DNA of 64,000 nt from Sulfurimicrobium sp963741495 (lineage in GTDB: Bacteria; Pseudomonadota; Gammaproteobacteria; Burkholderiales; Sulfuricellaceae), in NCBI GenBank assembly GCA_963741495.1, contig CAVUID010000012.1, forward strand, positions 62,001 to 126,000, read 5' to 3'. Each line of letters opens with the position of its first letter. Position 1 is the first letter of the stretch. This document shows, piece after piece, positions 25,581-33,623 of this stretch. Below the pieces are notes generated by a model. The model was not told the origin of the DNA. It made no database searches and was given only the letters and a program-made list of their open reading frames with translations. Position numbers and translations under genes: made by a program.

Positions 25581-26865
25581 GCTGGAAGTCTGGCTTTTCG
25601 CCGATCGTGTCGGCACGCTGGCCCTGGTCGATGGACGACTGAATTTTTGGTACGCACCCAGTTGGCTGTCACACAAAGACGCCGTTGCCTTGTCTGCCTC
25701 GCTACCCCTGCAAGCGGAGCCGTTCGACGATCGCAAAACGCGACCCTTCTTTGCTGGTCTTCTACCCGAAGGGCAAATGCGCCGCCTGATTGCGCAGCAG
25801 TTCCAGGTTTCTGGCCAAAACGACTTTGCACTGCTGGACCACATCGGCGGCGAATGTGCCGGGGCCGTCACCTTCCTTGAGCCGGGACAAGCTTTGCCCG
25901 TGCCAACTGGTTACGATGACGTTCAATGGTTGAGCGATGAGGAAGTCGTTGCCATCCTGGATGAATTGCCGCGTCGCCCCATGCTGGCGGGCAAAGACGG
26001 TTTGCGACTTTCCTTGGCGGGAGCCCAGGACAAACTGCCGGTGGTGTTTGATGGTACCCGCATTGGGCTACCCCTTAATGGCACGCCCAGCTCCCACATC
26101 TTGAAGCCCACTATCCACGCTGTTGAAGACAGTGTGATCAACGAAGGATTTTGCATGGCGCTGGCTGAGGCCATGCAGCTCAAGCCAGCGAAATCGAAAG
26201 TTCACTTTGTGCTGGATCGATCGTTTCTGCTGGTTGAGCGCTACGACCGACTGATCGATGCCCAAGGGCACCGGCAACGACTTCATCAAGAGGACTTTTG
26301 CCAGGCACTGGGCGTGGTGCCAGAAATGAAGTATCAGAATGAAGGTGGTCCGGATCTGGCCCAGTGTTTTGATCTGGTGCGCAGTGCGACGCGCCCCAGT
26401 GCGCCGCAAGTCCTGCGACTGCTCGACTACGTGATCTTCAATGCGCTGATCGGCAATCATGATGCGCACGCCAAGAATTTCTCTCTGCTGCACTCAGGCA
26501 AAGCCCCCGTTCTGGCTCCGTTCTACGACACGCTCTCGACGGCGGTGTATCCAACACTGACGCAAAAAATGGCGATGAAAATCGGTAGCAAGTACAAGTT
26601 CAGCGAAGTTCAGGCGCGGCACTGGGAGCAGTTCGCCGAAGGTGTAGGCTTTACCAAGGCTCAGGCCAAACGGCGAATTCTTGAATTGGCAAAGTTACTG
26701 CCAGCGACGGCGCGCAAGCTCCAGTCTGACCCTGGACACAGTTTTGCTGACAATGCCGTGGTTGAGCAAATCAATACCTTGATTGAACAACGCTGTGCCC
26801 TGACGATTCGACGGCTCACCGATCCCGCAGCCGAAAATGACGCAGCCGCCGGACCCTCCGTTTGA
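25570..26865 (+). CDS. hipA: HipA serine/threonine kinase toxin of the ssrA island
   Basis: 431 residues, full length and intact. The N-terminal subdomain (VWLFADRVGTLAL, then FFAGLLPEGQMRRLIAQQ) is followed by the autophosphorylated loop LSLAGAQDK, SSHILKPT, the catalytic-loop motif IGNHDAHAKNFSLL and the metal-binding region FYDTLSTAVY. It phosphorylates translation factors and halts growth when free of HipB. ATG 25570 lies within the end of hipB. It ends 7 bases before the right attachment repeat. Confidence 0.94.
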   Translation: MAHELEVWLFADRVGTLALVDGRLNFWYAPSWLSHKDAVALSASLPLQAEPFDDRKTRPFFAGLLPEGQMRRLIAQQFQVSGQNDFALLDHIGGECAGAVTFLEPGQALPVPTGYDDVQWLSDEEVVAILDELPRRPMLAGKDGLRLSLAGAQDKLPVVFDGTRIGLPLNGTPSSHILKPTIHAVEDSVINEGFCMALAEAMQLKPAKSKVHFVLDRSFLLVERYDRLIDAQGHRQRLHQEDFCQALGVVPEMKYQNEGGPDLAQCFDLVRSATRPSAPQVLRLLDYVIFNALIGNHDAHAKNFSLLHSGKAPVLAPFYDTLSTAVYPTLTQKMAMKIGSKYKFSEVQARHWEQFAEGVGFTKAQAKRRILELAKLLPATARKLQSDPGHSFADNAVVEQINTLIEQRCALTIRRLTDPAAENDAAAGPSV

Positions 26866-26872
26866 ATCACCA

Positions 26873-26893
26873 TGCGGACGCGGGTTCGATTCC
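26873..26893 (+). repeat. Right attachment-type direct repeat of the ssrA island
   Basis: An identical 21-bp copy of the ssrA segment at 24982-25002. The match stops abruptly on both sides, so this is not a second tmRNA fragment. Confidence 0.8.
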
Positions 26894-26973
26894 GTGTTCG
26901 GGAATTGAACTAGCCCTGAAAGGCAGACGAGTTTGATGCCCGTTCCCGGTGACCACCCTGGCCGAAAACCTGT

Positions 26974-27372
26974 TTGCAGGTCTACAATCCGGCAGGTTTT
27001 TCGATTGACTTCGGTCTGATCCTTCGATTCCAGACTGATCACGGCCCGGTGATGACGCCGACACAGATGCCGCATAATTCCTACCGTGCCATATTGAAAT
27101 CTGGCAACCAGACGGTCTTCGACCAGCCATTCATGCTGGCGTCTTCCTCGCTTGAGCACGAATCGCTGCTCAACTACAGCGAGGCCATGCCTATATTCAA
27201 GGCAGACACCAGCGGCACCTACCAACTCGAAATCAGCCAGACAGGCGAAGCCGGTATGAACCTGAACAGCGCCGTCGTGCAGGTCCGCAAAGACGTCGTG
27301 GAACCCAGCAACACGCTGATGACGGCAGGCTTCGGCATGCTGCTGGCAGGTGTGGCGATGCTGTTGTTTTAG
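26974..27372 (+). CDS. Small protein with beta-rich domain and C-terminal membrane anchor
   Basis: Up to 132 residues. The middle (YRAILKSGNQTVFDQPFML, later GTYQLEISQTGEAGMNLN) looks like a beta-sandwich domain, and the C-terminus TAGFGMLLAGVAMLLF is one hydrophobic helix. No signal peptide is visible. The start is doubtful (TTG 26974, GTG 27049 or ATG 27052), and no good ribosome site is seen. It lies just outside the island repeat, so its true N-terminus may have been removed by the insertion event. I do not recognise the family. Confidence 0.5.
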   Translation: MQVYNPAGFSIDFGLILRFQTDHGPVMTPTQMPHNSYRAILKSGNQTVFDQPFMLASSSLEHESLLNYSEAMPIFKADTSGTYQLEISQTGEAGMNLNSAVVQVRKDVVEPSNTLMTAGFGMLLAGVAMLLF

Positions 27373-27387
27373 AAGCGATTCTAAAAA

Positions 27388-28056
27388 TCAGCGATTGTTT
27401 TTAGCAGAGCGGGTATTGTGCCGATGCAGCAGATGCATCGCGGCAACGATGAGCGCGAGCGCAAGGACCAGGGCGTAGGGCGCGAAGCGGTTGACGGTTG
27501 AAGCCCAGGCATTAAGCTCGTTGAGCAGCAAGCCCCAGACGCCAATGGCGAGATAGGTCGAAACCAGCACGACGGCCAGATTCACCCAGGCGCGCAAGCC
27601 GATCAGAAATCCAATGATCGCCCCCACCACCGGGCCGGTCATCCAGAACGGCACAAACACGAACACAAACAGGCCCAAGATGCCGAACTTGCGCACCGCG
27701 CCGCCATGCGATTCCGCAGCGCTGTGCATGCGCGTCACAAAGGGCTGCAGGCGAGGCGCCAGGATCAGTTGCCGCCAGCTCAGCGCGAAAAGCGGATACA
27801 TCACCAGCACCTGGATGGTCTCGACCAGCATGTTGAGCGGGATCACCTGCACATGATCCAGACCACTCGCATAGCCGAAGGACATCCCGGCCGCCCGGCC
27901 GATAATCAGGTTCAGCCCGGTCATGGCCGCGTAAGTGAGCACGCTGTCGGGAAACAACTGCCAGCCGATCCCGAATGCCATCATCATCAGGCCGGTCAGC
28001 GCCAGGCCAATGCCCAGCAGCCGGCCTTCAGTGCTGGCGAAAAGGGCTAAATGCAT
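27388..28056 (-). CDS. Putative small multidrug export-type membrane protein
   Basis: 222 residues with five to six membrane helices, such as LLGIGLALTGLMMMAFGIG, FGILGLFVFVFVPFWMTGPVVGAIIGFLIGL and YALVLALALIVAAMHLL. The FVPFWMTGP and GAIIGFLIGL segments match the PF06695-type small multi-drug export family. The export role is a family name, not tested for most members. It is monocistronic and convergent with the preceding small gene. Confidence 0.65.
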   Translation of the reverse strand: MHLALFASTEGRLLGIGLALTGLMMMAFGIGWQLFPDSVLTYAAMTGLNLIIGRAAGMSFGYASGLDHVQVIPLNMLVETIQVLVMYPLFALSWRQLILAPRLQPFVTRMHSAAESHGGAVRKFGILGLFVFVFVPFWMTGPVVGAIIGFLIGLRAWVNLAVVLVSTYLAIGVWGLLLNELNAWASTVNRFAPYALVLALALIVAAMHLLHRHNTRSAKNNR

Positions 28057-28166
28057 TCTGGCTCCTTGGTCTACCTGGATATAAGTAAAAACTTTACTCT
28101 AACCCTGGTTGCTCCTGGAGAAAAAACGAAGTTAACCCCGTCGAACACTCGAAACTGCCCCATTTA

Positions 28167-28299
28167 GGGAAGCGCTGATTTATTCCGTGGTTCCGTCATT
28201 GCGAGCGCAGCGAAGCAATCTAGCTCTCTTGTAATCAACAAGTTACAGATTGCTTCGTCGCTTCGCTCCTCGCAATGACGGTTAAATCAGCGCTTCCTT
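28167..28299. repeat. Dispersed palindromic repeat, MITE-like
   Basis: About 133 bp of long imperfect palindrome. The outer arms GGAAGCGCTGATTTA and TAAATCAGCGCTTCC and the inner arms CGTCATTGCGAGCGCAGCG and its inverse fold back on each other. The GTCATTGCGAG/GAAGCAATCT core is a repeat seen in many unrelated bacterial genomes. It has no coding capacity. It separates the permease gene and the HNH gene, and could act as a terminator or folded RNA. Confidence 0.75.
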
Positions 28300-28305
28300 A
28301 GCCTG

Positions 28306-28569
28306 CTAGGTTTTGCCCTTCAATTTATCCTTCAACCCGGCAAACGGATTAAACGTCGCCGGCGACGCGGTGTTTCCGGTATCGGAGCGCCCTGCTGAAT
28401 CCTTCACCTTGGAATGCTCATTCTCATGGCAATAGATGCACAGCAATTCCCAATTACTGCCGTCAGCCGGGTTGTCGTCGTGGTTGTTGTTCTTGTGGTG
28501 CACCTCCAGCAACTGGAGATTCTGTCGTATAAAGGTACGGGCGCAGCGCCCGCAAACCCAGGGGTGCAT
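28306..28569 (-). CDS. yajD: YajD-type HNH nuclease, possibly N-terminally truncated
   Basis: 87 residues: HPWVCGRCARTF with CxxC, the HNH-like core LEVHHKNNNHDDNPADGSNWELLCIYCHENEHS, and a C-terminal tail NPFAGLKDKLKGK as in E. coli YajD. The known family is about 110-120 residues. Here the equivalent N-terminal sequence (AEIPWIMKL) is in frame upstream but cut by a TAG at 28591-28593, eight codons before the ATG. It is either a shorter functional form or a gene with a nonsense mutation or sequence error. Substrate unknown. Confidence 0.7.
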   Translation of the reverse strand: MHPWVCGRCARTFIRQNLQLLEVHHKNNNHDDNPADGSNWELLCIYCHENEHSKVKDSAGRSDTGNTASPATFNPFAGLKDKLKGKT

Positions 28570-28801
28570 GTTGGTCCGCAGGTCGTAGATCTACAACTTC
28601 ATGATCCACGGGATTTCGGCGGCGATTTTTTAAGAAAATGAGAGTCCTTTGTGACCCGCCAAGCAAAGGAAGCCGCCCTATTCGAGGCACACGAAATCCG
28701 GTGTTTCTTGAACATCCATTCAGCGACGTGATGGATAATGTGATTATTTATTTTCTCATCAAGATCACCATCGGCAGCACTGCGATGAAGAGCAAAAAAC
28801 C

Positions 28802-29422
28802 ATGGAAACCGTAGCCGTCATCGACTTTGAAACAACCGGCCTTTCGCCCGCCATGGGGGACCGGGCGACCGAGGTGGCGGTGGTCATCGTGGAGGACGGC
28901 AGGATTCTCGACCGCTACCAGAGCCTGATGAATTCCGGGGTGCGCATTCCTGCATTTATCGAGTCGCTGACCGGCATCTCCAACGCGATGATACGCAAGG
29001 CGCCGCCGGCGGCGGAGGTGATGGCTGCGCTGGCGGAGTTTGTCGGCGATGTGCCGCTGGTGGCGCACAATGCCGCGTTCGACAGCAAGTTTCTGGATGC
29101 TGAGTGGTTGCGGATCAGGCAGCAGCGGCGGCAGGAGTTTGCCTGTTCGCTGTTGCTGGCGCGCCGGGTTTATCCGGCCGCACCGGATCACAAGCTGGGA
29201 ACGCTGGTCCGGCATCTGGGGCTGCCCTCGGCGGCCCGCCATCACCGCGCCCTGGCCGACGCGGAAATGACCGCCCATCTATGGGTAAAAATGGTGTCGG
29301 ATATCCAGCAACAATTTGGCCTGAGCGCCGTTCCGCACGAGTTTTTGCGCACGCTGCAGAAGGCGCCAAAAGCGCAGATGAACAGCTGCGTTGAACGCGC
29401 CAAATGCCAGCTCGGCCTGTGA
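28802..29422 (+). CDS. DnaQ-like 3'-5' exonuclease (DEDDh)
   Basis: 206 residues. Exo I is VIDFETTGLSP (Asp and Glu), Exo II is AHNAAFDSKFLD (Asp), and Exo III is HHRALADAEMT (His and Asp), so the full DEDDh set is present. It resembles stand-alone epsilon/RNase T-type nucleases rather than the polymerase proofreading subunit, which carries a longer tail. It may trim DNA or RNA 3' ends. No partner gene is adjacent. Confidence 0.85.
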   Translation: METVAVIDFETTGLSPAMGDRATEVAVVIVEDGRILDRYQSLMNSGVRIPAFIESLTGISNAMIRKAPPAAEVMAALAEFVGDVPLVAHNAAFDSKFLDAEWLRIRQQRRQEFACSLLLARRVYPAAPDHKLGTLVRHLGLPSAARHHRALADAEMTAHLWVKMVSDIQQQFGLSAVPHEFLRTLQKAPKAQMNSCVERAKCQLGL

Positions 29423-29441
29423 AATTTGCCCCCACGATGAT

Positions 29442-29565
29442 TCAGTGAACCCCGCTGGAACGGGCCTGGCAATCCTGCATGGTGGTGACGGCATCGTACA
29501 TCCAGTGATGCGGCTCGCCGTCCCGGCAGATTTTCAGGCCGTTTTTCCAGATCTGGGTTTTTCAT
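29442..29565 (-). pseudogene. Possible 40-residue small gene with a one-base frameshift
   Basis: An ATG at 29565 with a GGAAAAGG ribosome site leads into a frame that is out by one base. Removing one base from the 5-A run (29558-29562) joins it to TQIWKNGLKICRDGEPHHW and a stop at 29442-29444. Codon use looks protein-like and no homologue is recognised. The rest of 29423-29732 shows nothing else. It is weakly supported, resting on one homopolymer correction. Confidence 0.25.
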
Positions 29566-29732
29566 GCCTTTTCCGCGCCGGATCAAGTAGCGATTATGGG
29601 TTGTTGGCGATTCAATCAGCAAGGCCGGAAAAACCAAATCCGTGCCACCTTTCAGGATCAAACCCTTACTAAAACTGTCTTACTGTGAGCTATGATTGAA
29701 ATTCATTTCATGGCATTTGCGGGAGATATTCC

Positions 29733-30292
29733 ATGCGCTCTGCCTTCTTGCGTGCACTTACTTTGCTGATTCTGACGCTGGGACTGGCGGCTTGCGCCAG
29801 CGGCCCCCGTTACCAGTCCACCTATCGCTACGAGCCGCCCACGGACGCGGCAGGGCGCGCTTGTCTGGAAGAATGCGAACATCAAATGACCGCCTGCCGC
29901 GACCAGTGCGCCACGAAAACCCAGGCATGCCTGAAGGACCTGGAACCGCTGGTGGATGAACGCTACAACGCAGCCATGAATCGCTATGGGATAGCACTGG
30001 ACTGTTACCGTCAGGAACTGGTGCAATATGAGTTATATTTGTCGATGAGTTGGGGCTACCCTTCGCCGTGGTGGCACCCTGGCATGTGGCCCTATGCCTC
30101 TTTCGCGATGCCGTATTATTTCCCGCCATCTCCACCGGCCAAATCCAAGCCGCAGTGCTGTGTTCGAACGGCTGCGTCATGGAGCGCTGCGATGTGGATT
30201 GCGGCTGCCAGCCGGTTTATGATGCCTGTTTCCTTGCCTGTGGCGGCAAGAAAATTCCCGAGACAAGATGCATCAGCAATTGTCCCCCTTGA
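29733..30292 (+). pseudogene. Cys-rich lipoprotein, frameshifted
   Basis: A lipoprotein signal with lipobox LAAC (residues 1-21) leads into a Cys-rich domain (CLEECEHQMTACRDQCATKTQACL) and a Tyr/Pro/Trp-rich linker (WGYPSPWWHPGMWPY). Between about 30130 and 30190 the frame must change to reach the natural end CDVDCGCQPVYDACFLACGG, with the stop at 30290-30292. Without correction the frame runs on to 30368 with unlike composition. The paired Cys motifs suggest a disulfide-bonded envelope protein of unknown role. True decay or a one-base consensus error. Confidence 0.65.
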
Positions 30293-30337
30293 TGGAGTAA
30301 CGCGGTTTGGCTTCTCAACATTTTCGTTTGCCTGTCA

Positions 30338-30541
30338 GTGCAATCATTTTCGGCGGCGCTCGGTCTGATCGCTCTGGCGCTGGGTTTTTTCGCCATGGCG
30401 GGGCTGCTGCGCCAGGTGCATCCACTGCTCAACAGCGATGGTGGACTGGCGCTGGTGGTCTCCGGCATCGCGCTGCTCCTGTCCGGGGCATTCCCGCTGG
30501 GGCTGGCCTTGCTCGCCGCCCAAAAAAGCGCTGCCGATTGA
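30338..30541 (+). CDS. Small two-helix membrane protein
   Basis: 67 residues with two hydrophobic helices (AALGLIALALGFFAMAGLL and LALVVSGIALLLSGAFPLGLALL) joined by a short polar turn. GTG 30338 is assumed; no strong ribosome site is visible, and the frame is open back to the lipoprotein stop. Its TGA overlaps the TTG start of the next gene. Function unknown. Confidence 0.5.
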   Translation: MQSFSAALGLIALALGFFAMAGLLRQVHPLLNSDGGLALVVSGIALLLSGAFPLGLALLAAQKSAAD

Positions 30542-31744
30542 GTTCATTCGATGTCATCGTGATCGGTGCCGGCGCTGCCGGCATGATGTGCGCCGCACAG
30601 GCGGGCATGCGCGGGCGGCGCGTGCTGCTGCTCGACCATGGCGCAAAGCTCGGCGAGCGCATTCGCATTTCGGGCGGCGGGCGCTGCAATTTCAGCAACC
30701 GCAGCGTGGGGGCAGAGAATTACCTGTCGCAGAATGCGCACTTTTGCCGCTCGGCCCTGGCCCGCTTTTCGCAGCACGATTTCATCAAGATGGTCGAGCG
30801 CCGCCGCATTCCTTACCACGAGCGCGAACACGGCCAGCTTTTCTGCGACGAGTCGGCGCAGGACATCATCGACATGCTGAAGGACGCCTGCGATGACGCC
30901 GGGGTGCAGTGGGCCATGCCCTGCGCCGTGCGGCAGGTGGCACGGATCGAAGGCAAGGACGGCATGCGGTTTTCCGTGGCCACGGAGCGCGGCACCTTCC
31001 GCTGCCAGTCGCTGGTGGTCGCCACGGGCGGCCTGGCGGTGCCGCAGATCGGGGCCAGCCCTTTCGGCTACAAGCTGGCGGAGCAGTTCGGCCTGGCCGT
31101 GGTGCCGCCGAAACCGGCGCTGGTGCCGCTGGCACTGGCGCCGGAAACCTTGCTTCCCTTGAAGCCGCTGGCCGGCGCCACGCTCGATGCCAGCACGCAT
31201 TGCAATGGCGGCATCATTCCGCGAGAATGTGCTGCTCACCCACCGCGGGCTTTCCGGGCCGGCCATTTTGCAGATTTCCAGCTACTGGCAGATGCAGGAA
31301 TACGGCGGCGGCAAGCGGCAGCCGATCGAGATCGACCTGCTGCCCGACGTGGACGCCGCTGCCTGGCTGGCCGAACACCGCCACAGCAAGGCGCTGCTTT
31401 CCAACCTGCTGGCGGAACATCTGCCGCGCCGCTTTGCGCATGAATGGTGCGCGCTGTTCGGCTGGGGACGTCCGCTCAATGAACTTTCCAATCGAGATAT
31501 CAATGCCGCAGCCGAGGCACTCAAGGGGTGGGCTTTGATGCCATCCGGCACGCTGGGTTATGCCAAGGCGGAAGTGACGCTGGGCGGGGTGGATACCGAC
31601 GAACTATCGTCCAAAACCATGGAAGCCAAGGCGGTGCCGGGGCTCTATTTCATCGGCGAAGTGGTGGACGTCACCGGCTGGCTGGGCGGCTACAACTTCC
31701 AGTGGGCATGGTCGTCAGGCTGGGTTGCCGGCCAGTTTGCCTAA
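30538..31744 (+). pseudogene. yhiN: HI0933/YhiN-family flavoprotein, frameshifted
   Basis: An NAD(P)/FAD-dependent family of uncertain reaction (aminoacetone oxidase-like). The FAD motif VIGAGAAGMMCAAQAG and GERIRISGGGRCNFSN open the gene. The frame breaks near 31207-31212: the first part ends in AGATLDASTHCNG and the continuation SFRENVLLTHRGLSGPAILQ is one base out. The second half then runs intact to GGYNFQWAWSSGWVAGQ. Removing one base restores about 400 residues. A TTG start at 30538 overlaps the upstream stop. Its end overlaps amiC by 4 bases, convergently. Confidence 0.85.
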
Positions 31745-33165
31745 TCTGCCTGGGCCAGTCTGGATTTTGCCAGCGGCGGATTTTTGGCGAAATAACTGCG
31801 AATCCCGGAGAGGATGGCTTTGGCCATTTTGTCCTGATAGGCATCGTCATTGAGGCGGCGCTCTTCTTCCGGGTTGGAGATGAATGCGGTTTCCACCAGG
31901 ATGGATGGAATATCGGGCGACTTGAGCACCGCGAAGCCTGCCTGTTCCACCGCGCCCTTGTGCAGCGAATTGATCCCGCCCAGCTCACCCAGCACGGCTT
32001 TGCCCAGTTTCAGGCTGTCGTTGATGGTTGCAGTCTGAGACAGATCCAGCAGGGTGCGCGCCAGATAAGGATCTTTCACGTCCAGGTTCACGCCGCCGAT
32101 CAGATCGGCGTCATTCTCTTTCTTTGCCAGCCAGCGTGCCGCAGCCGAGGTAGCGCCGCGCTCCGAAAGTGCATATACCGAAGAACCGCGCGCTTCGGGG
32201 CGAGTGAAGGCATCGGCATGAATGGATACAAACAGGTCCGCGCTGACTTTACGCGCCTTGAGCACCCGACCATTGAGCGGAATGAAGTAATCACCGTCAC
32301 GGATCAGCACGCCGCGCATATTGGGTTCATTGTCCACGAAGGACTTGAGGCGCTTGGCAATCGACAGAGTCACATCTTTTTCGTTTGTGCCGCGCGCCCC
32401 GCGTGCGCCCGGATCTTCGCCGCCATGTCCGGCATCGATAGCAATCGTGACAAGCCGGGTGACCTGAAATTCGGGTTTGCGCTTATCAAGCTTGGCCAGT
32501 TTTCCAGTGTGATCTTTCTTGTCCTCCGGCAAAACCTCTTTCACCGAATCAGTTGCTTCTGGCACTGGCGGAACAGCTGCAGGTGGCAATGCCGCTACTT
32601 TCTCACGCCCGGGAGACTCGGGCTCCATTCCCTCTGCCGCCAGGCGGGGCGAATTCACCAGCGCCATCAGAGGATCCACCGCCTGTAATGGATAGATATC
32701 GACCACCAGGCGATTGCCATATTCACCTATCGGGGCAAGGGTAAACACGGAAGGATTGATTTCGGTTTTGAGGTCCAGCACCACGCGCACCACATTGGGC
32801 TTGAAACGCCCAACGCGAACCAGCTTGACGTAGGGGTCTGAATCGCCAATCTTGGCTGAAAGTCCGGTTAGAACGGCATTGGGCTCGACCCCTTCAAGAT
32901 CGAGCACCAGGCGTTCCGGATTTTTGATGGATGAAAAGGAAAACTTGACGGACTGGGATAGCTCCAGGGTGATACGCGTATATTCAGCAGCCGGCCAGAC
33001 CCGCGCTGCGGTCACCACGGGTGCTGCATTTACCGTATTCACGGCAAACAGCGCCAGCAGAAACGTTACCCACAACAAACCCAGGCCAAACAGCGAAAAC
33101 AGGCTGCGGCGGGGTAATTTCCACGCATTCAGATGTTGTTCATGTTCTGAAGCCGGTTTAAACAT
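31741..33165 (-). CDS. amiC: N-acetylmuramoyl-L-alanine amidase AmiC
   Basis: 474 residues. An N-terminal membrane/signal segment (~20-47) is followed by an AMIN domain (VVTAARVWPAAEYTRITLEL, ~50-160), a Pro-rich linker, and an Amidase_3 domain (~240-470) with zinc and catalytic residues in IDAGHGGEDPGA, IHADAF and ILVETAFISNPEEE. It cleaves septal peptidoglycan during daughter-cell separation; the AMIN domain targets it to the septum. It overlaps the start region of tsaE. Confidence 0.95.
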   Translation of the reverse strand: MFKPASEHEQHLNAWKLPRRSLFSLFGLGLLWVTFLLALFAVNTVNAAPVVTAARVWPAAEYTRITLELSQSVKFSFSSIKNPERLVLDLEGVEPNAVLTGLSAKIGDSDPYVKLVRVGRFKPNVVRVVLDLKTEINPSVFTLAPIGEYGNRLVVDIYPLQAVDPLMALVNSPRLAAEGMEPESPGREKVAALPPAAVPPVPEATDSVKEVLPEDKKDHTGKLAKLDKRKPEFQVTRLVTIAIDAGHGGEDPGARGARGTNEKDVTLSIAKRLKSFVDNEPNMRGVLIRDGDYFIPLNGRVLKARKVSADLFVSIHADAFTRPEARGSSVYALSERGATSAAARWLAKKENDADLIGGVNLDVKDPYLARTLLDLSQTATINDSLKLGKAVLGELGGINSLHKGAVEQAGFAVLKSPDIPSILVETAFISNPEEERRLNDDAYQDKMAKAILSGIRSYFAKNPPLAKSRLAQAD

Positions 33166-33623
33166 TGTCTGCCTGCCTCCGTTGCTGCCATCAGTACCAC
33201 GCCCCGTCCGTCATCCCGGATCTGGAACTGAATCTCCACATCCGCCGGGGGCAAAAAACCCGAGGCTTTTTCCGGCCATTCCACCAGACATACAGTAGCC
33301 GGATTGAAATATTCGCGAAACCCTGATCCTTCCCATTCTTCCGGATCTGCGAATCTATATAAATCAAAGTGGTATAAGTTTAAACTAGAAACAACGTAAA
33401 GTTCAACCAATGTATAGGTTGGACTTTTTACTTTTCCCTCATACCCCAGCCCGCGTAGAATGGCGCGGACCAGGGTGGTTTTCCCTGCACCGAGATCGCC
33501 GGAGAGATAGATGACCAGCCCCGGATGCAGCGCCAGAGCCAGTTCCGCGCCCAATTTCAGGGTGCTGTTTTCATCCGCGAGATATCGCGACATTTCCATA
33601 TTGGATGCTTGTGCAGGTTTCAT
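33129..33623 (-). CDS. tsaE: tRNA threonylcarbamoyladenosine biosynthesis ATPase TsaE
   Basis: 164 residues. The P-loop GDLGAGKTTLVRAILRGLG near residue 42, SPTYTLVE and LYHFDLYRF are TsaE hallmarks. It is the ATPase of the complex that makes t6A37 in ANN-decoding tRNAs. The start is ambiguous: the ATG at 33623 overlaps divergent queG by 19 bases, while ATGs at 33599 and 33593 would avoid this. It overlaps amiC, the usual tsaE-amiC arrangement. Confidence 0.93.
   Translation of the reverse strand: MKPAQASNMEMSRYLADENSTLKLGAELALALHPGLVIYLSGDLGAGKTTLVRAILRGLGYEGKVKSPTYTLVELYVVSSLNLYHFDLYRFADPEEWEGSGFREYFNPATVCLVEWPEKASGFLPPADVEIQFQIRDDGRGVVLMAATEAGRQCLNRLQNMNNI

Larger units (their letters stand above)
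24982..26893. mobile_element. Small ssrA-integrated island carrying only hipBA
   Basis: The element is delimited by the 21-bp direct repeats at 24982-25002 and 26873-26893. About 1.9 kb holds only the hipB-hipA pair and its operators; no integrase is present. Either the integrase was lost by deletion or the cassette was moved in trans. ssrA itself is intact because the element carries a replacement 3' end. Transfer is inferred from the repeats and the known use of ssrA as an integration site. Confidence 0.7.

Noticed and set aside
26866..26973. A second tRNA or tmRNA fragment with function after hipA
   Set aside because: Only 21 bp match ssrA and no cloverleaf can be formed; it fits an attachment repeat instead.
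31528..32688. 386-codon plus-strand reading frame across the yhiN end and amiC
   Set aside because: It runs antisense through amiC and out of frame with yhiN; both are recognised families.
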